Shown here: in pieces, positions 5,316 through 6,455 of the stretch
How positions within the stretch are numbered: position 1 is the stretch's first letter
Layout: the number at the start of each line of letters is the position of its first letter
Source: Chitinophagaceae bacterium
GTDB taxonomy: Bacteria; Bacteroidota; Bacteroidia; Chitinophagales; Chitinophagaceae
DNA length: 6,455 nucleotides
Direction of reading: 5' to 3'
NCBI GenBank assembly: GCA_009996555.1
Contig: JAACZX010000142.1
Coordinates: 1 to 6,455 of the forward strand
Position numbers and translations under genes: made by a program
The notes under the pieces: generated by a model
Database searches by the model: none
Told to the model about the DNA's origin: nothing
The model's input: only the letters and a program-made list of their open reading frames with translations

Positions 5316-6404
5316 TTATTTATTCAATGCCACAGTTGTTTTTGCAGCAGCAGTATCAGTTGCCGGTTTGGCAGCACCTGGTTCTTTATCAGGAAAAGCC
5401 AGGTAATAGTTTGGCTTTTGTTTCGCCATCCAGATATCAAACTCTTCCTGTGTTACCACTTCAATAATCCCTTTCATAGAGTAGTGACCATTACCACACA
5501 TCTGATCGCAGGCAATTTCATACACAAAGTTAGGATTACCTGTACGCTCTTTCATTTCCTTGGTTGTATACTTAGGCGTAAACCAAAGAGTTGTTGGAAT
5601 ACCCGGTACCGCATCCATTTTCAAACGGAAATGACTTAAACCCACGTCGTGAATAACATCACGGCTGCCAATGATAAGTTTTACCGGACGGCCTTTTACT
5701 ACATACATTGTTTGTGTGGTTACCACATCATCAAAGTTGGTAGCATCTGCTTTTAATTTCAGATCAGCATTGTCTTCAAATATTTGTCCGAAAGGATTGC
5801 TCTTTTCATCGCTGATGACACGGAAATATGTTTTACCGAATTTTTTGTCTTTACCGGGATAACGCATCATCCAGCCAAATTGCTTACCAACGATTTCCAC
5901 TTCCAAAGCTCCCTTTGGTGCATCGGATGTAATACGGAACCAGAAACGCAAACCAAACACAACCAACACAGTTAATGCAAGTGCCGGAATAACTGTCCAG
6001 ATCAACTCAAGCTTATTGTTGTGAGGGAAGTAAAATGCTTTACGTCCTTCTTTCTCTTGGTATTTCCAGGCAAAATAAAACAGGAAGAACTGTGTAATGA
6101 TAAACACAAAGCCAGTAACAGCAGTGGTGATCATAAACATCTCATCGATCTTTTCCCCTTCTACTGAAGCTGACCCTTGCGGGAACAATGTTGCTTTGTA
6201 CAACATTTTATTACAAACGTAAACTCCAATAAAGCCCAGGATCATAAAACCCAGCAGCAGAAAACCATTGATGCGGTTATTCTGTTTGCGGGAGTTTTCC
6301 TCGCCTTTTAACACACTTACATATTCACTGGCTTTTGCAATTTGAAAAATCACAATAAACACCAGAACGGCTGCTGCTATTACCAGATATGTTGTAGTAC
6401 TCAT
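5316..6404 (-). CDS. coxB: Cytochrome c oxidase subunit II (CuA subunit)
   Basis: Takes electrons from cytochrome c into the binuclear CuA centre and passes them to heme a in CoxA. It has 362 residues. The usual two-helix hairpin is at about 91-113 and 133-153, ending in KLELIWTVIPALAL, and the cupredoxin domain follows from about 167. CuA ligands by alignment with bovine COX2: His252 (DVIHDV), Cys299, Cys303, His307 and Met310 (CDQMCGNGHYSM), plus the backbone of residue 301. Two departures: Gln301 replaces the Glu (bovine Glu198) that also touches the Mg site, and Phe176 (GKQFGWMMRYP) replaces the electron-entry Trp (bovine Trp104). Two extra hydrophobic segments at 6-22 and 47-68 precede the usual hairpin instead of a signal peptide. 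The tail after 340 is rich in Ala, Thr, Pro and Lys. There is no CXXCH, so no fused cytochrome c. The ATG at 6404 has no Shine-Dalgarno. First gene of the visible operon. Confidence 0.97.
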   Translation of the reverse strand: MSTTTYLVIAAAVLVFIVIFQIAKASEYVSVLKGEENSRKQNNRINGFLLLGFMILGFIGVYVCNKMLYKATLFPQGSASVEGEKIDEMFMITTAVTGFVFIITQFFLFYFAWKYQEKEGRKAFYFPHNNKLELIWTVIPALALTVLVVFGLRFWFRITSDAPKGALEVEIVGKQFGWMMRYPGKDKKFGKTYFRVISDEKSNPFGQIFEDNADLKLKADATNFDDVVTTQTMYVVKGRPVKLIIGSRDVIHDVGLSHFRLKMDAVPGIPTTLWFTPKYTTKEMKERTGNPNFVYEIACDQMCGNGHYSMKGIIEVVTQEEFDIWMAKQKPNYYLAFPDKEPGAAKPATDTAAAKTTVALNK

Positions 6405-6455
6405 AGCTTGCGCAAATTATTTATAGTTCGTCAATTCTTTTTTTGTTCAATTAGG
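6405..6455 (-). promoter_or_regulatory. Leader of coxB; possible weak promoter, unproven
   Basis: A/T-rich stretch upstream of coxB. On the minus strand it holds TTGAAC (6450-6445), a 19-nt spacer, then TATAAA (6425-6420). That spacing suits a bacterial promoter, but it matches the Bacteroidota -7 consensus TAnnTTTG poorly. An 8-bp palindrome TTGCGCAA (6415-6408) sits 3 nt before the start codon. A TAA at 6453-6451 could end an upstream gene, in which case this is only an intergenic spacer. No ribosome binding site is visible. Too little sequence is available to decide. Confidence 0.2.

Noticed and set aside
5247..5639. Plus-strand open frame of 130 codons spanning the coxA-coxB junction
   Set aside because: It is antisense to the start of coxA and end of coxB, both firmly identified, and its translation has no family signature.
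1..6455. A hidden novel defence, mobile or CRISPR-like system
   Set aside because: Nearly all of the window is covered by conserved respiratory genes on one strand. There are no direct repeats, terminal inverted repeats, integrase or transposase genes, and no abrupt change in composition.

Overview
The window is one strand-consistent block of respiratory genes, all reading on the minus strand (right to left in these coordinates). It encodes an A-type heme-copper cytochrome c oxidase together with two of its assembly factors. In transcription order: coxB (subunit II, CuA), coxA (subunit I, heme a / heme a3-CuB), ctaB/cyoE (heme O synthase), a first subunit III gene, a second subunit III gene, a subunit IV-like gene (coxD/ctaF family), and a Sco/SenC copper-delivery protein that runs off the left edge. 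Internal gaps are 33-82 nt, and no gene on the plus strand can be supported.

The organism is most likely a member of the Bacteroidota, probably close to Chitinophagaceae. The reasons are the gene order coxB-coxA-ctaB-coxC-coxC-coxD-sco, the paired subunit III genes, the CoxB protein with extra N-terminal membrane helices, the heme O synthase signature NQITEKDTDAVMKRT, the moderate to low GC content, and A/T-rich leaders that mostly lack Shine-Dalgarno sequences. This assignment is inference from recognised family traits; no search was run.

How the genes work together: CtaB converts heme b to heme O, the precursor of heme A; heme A synthase is not in the window. Sco is expected to deliver copper to the CuA site of CoxB. 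CoxA holds the low-spin heme, the binuclear O2-reducing centre and both proton channels, and its key residues are all present. The two subunit III proteins and the subunit IV-like protein are membrane accessory subunits. CoxB has no CXXCH motif, so the enzyme carries no fused cytochrome c. In Bacteroidota the electron donor is usually the alternative complex III encoded just upstream, which would lie beyond the right edge.

Non-coding content is small. A convincing rho-independent terminator sits between coxD and sco. A perfect 16-bp palindrome lies just after coxA, a small hairpin lies between ctaB and the first subunit III gene, and a 51-nt leader precedes coxB. I see no mobile element, tRNA, rRNA, CRISPR or transferred island. 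This is essentially a conserved housekeeping region. The points of interest are residue-level departures in CoxB and subunit III, and the RNA structures at gene junctions, rather than a new system.
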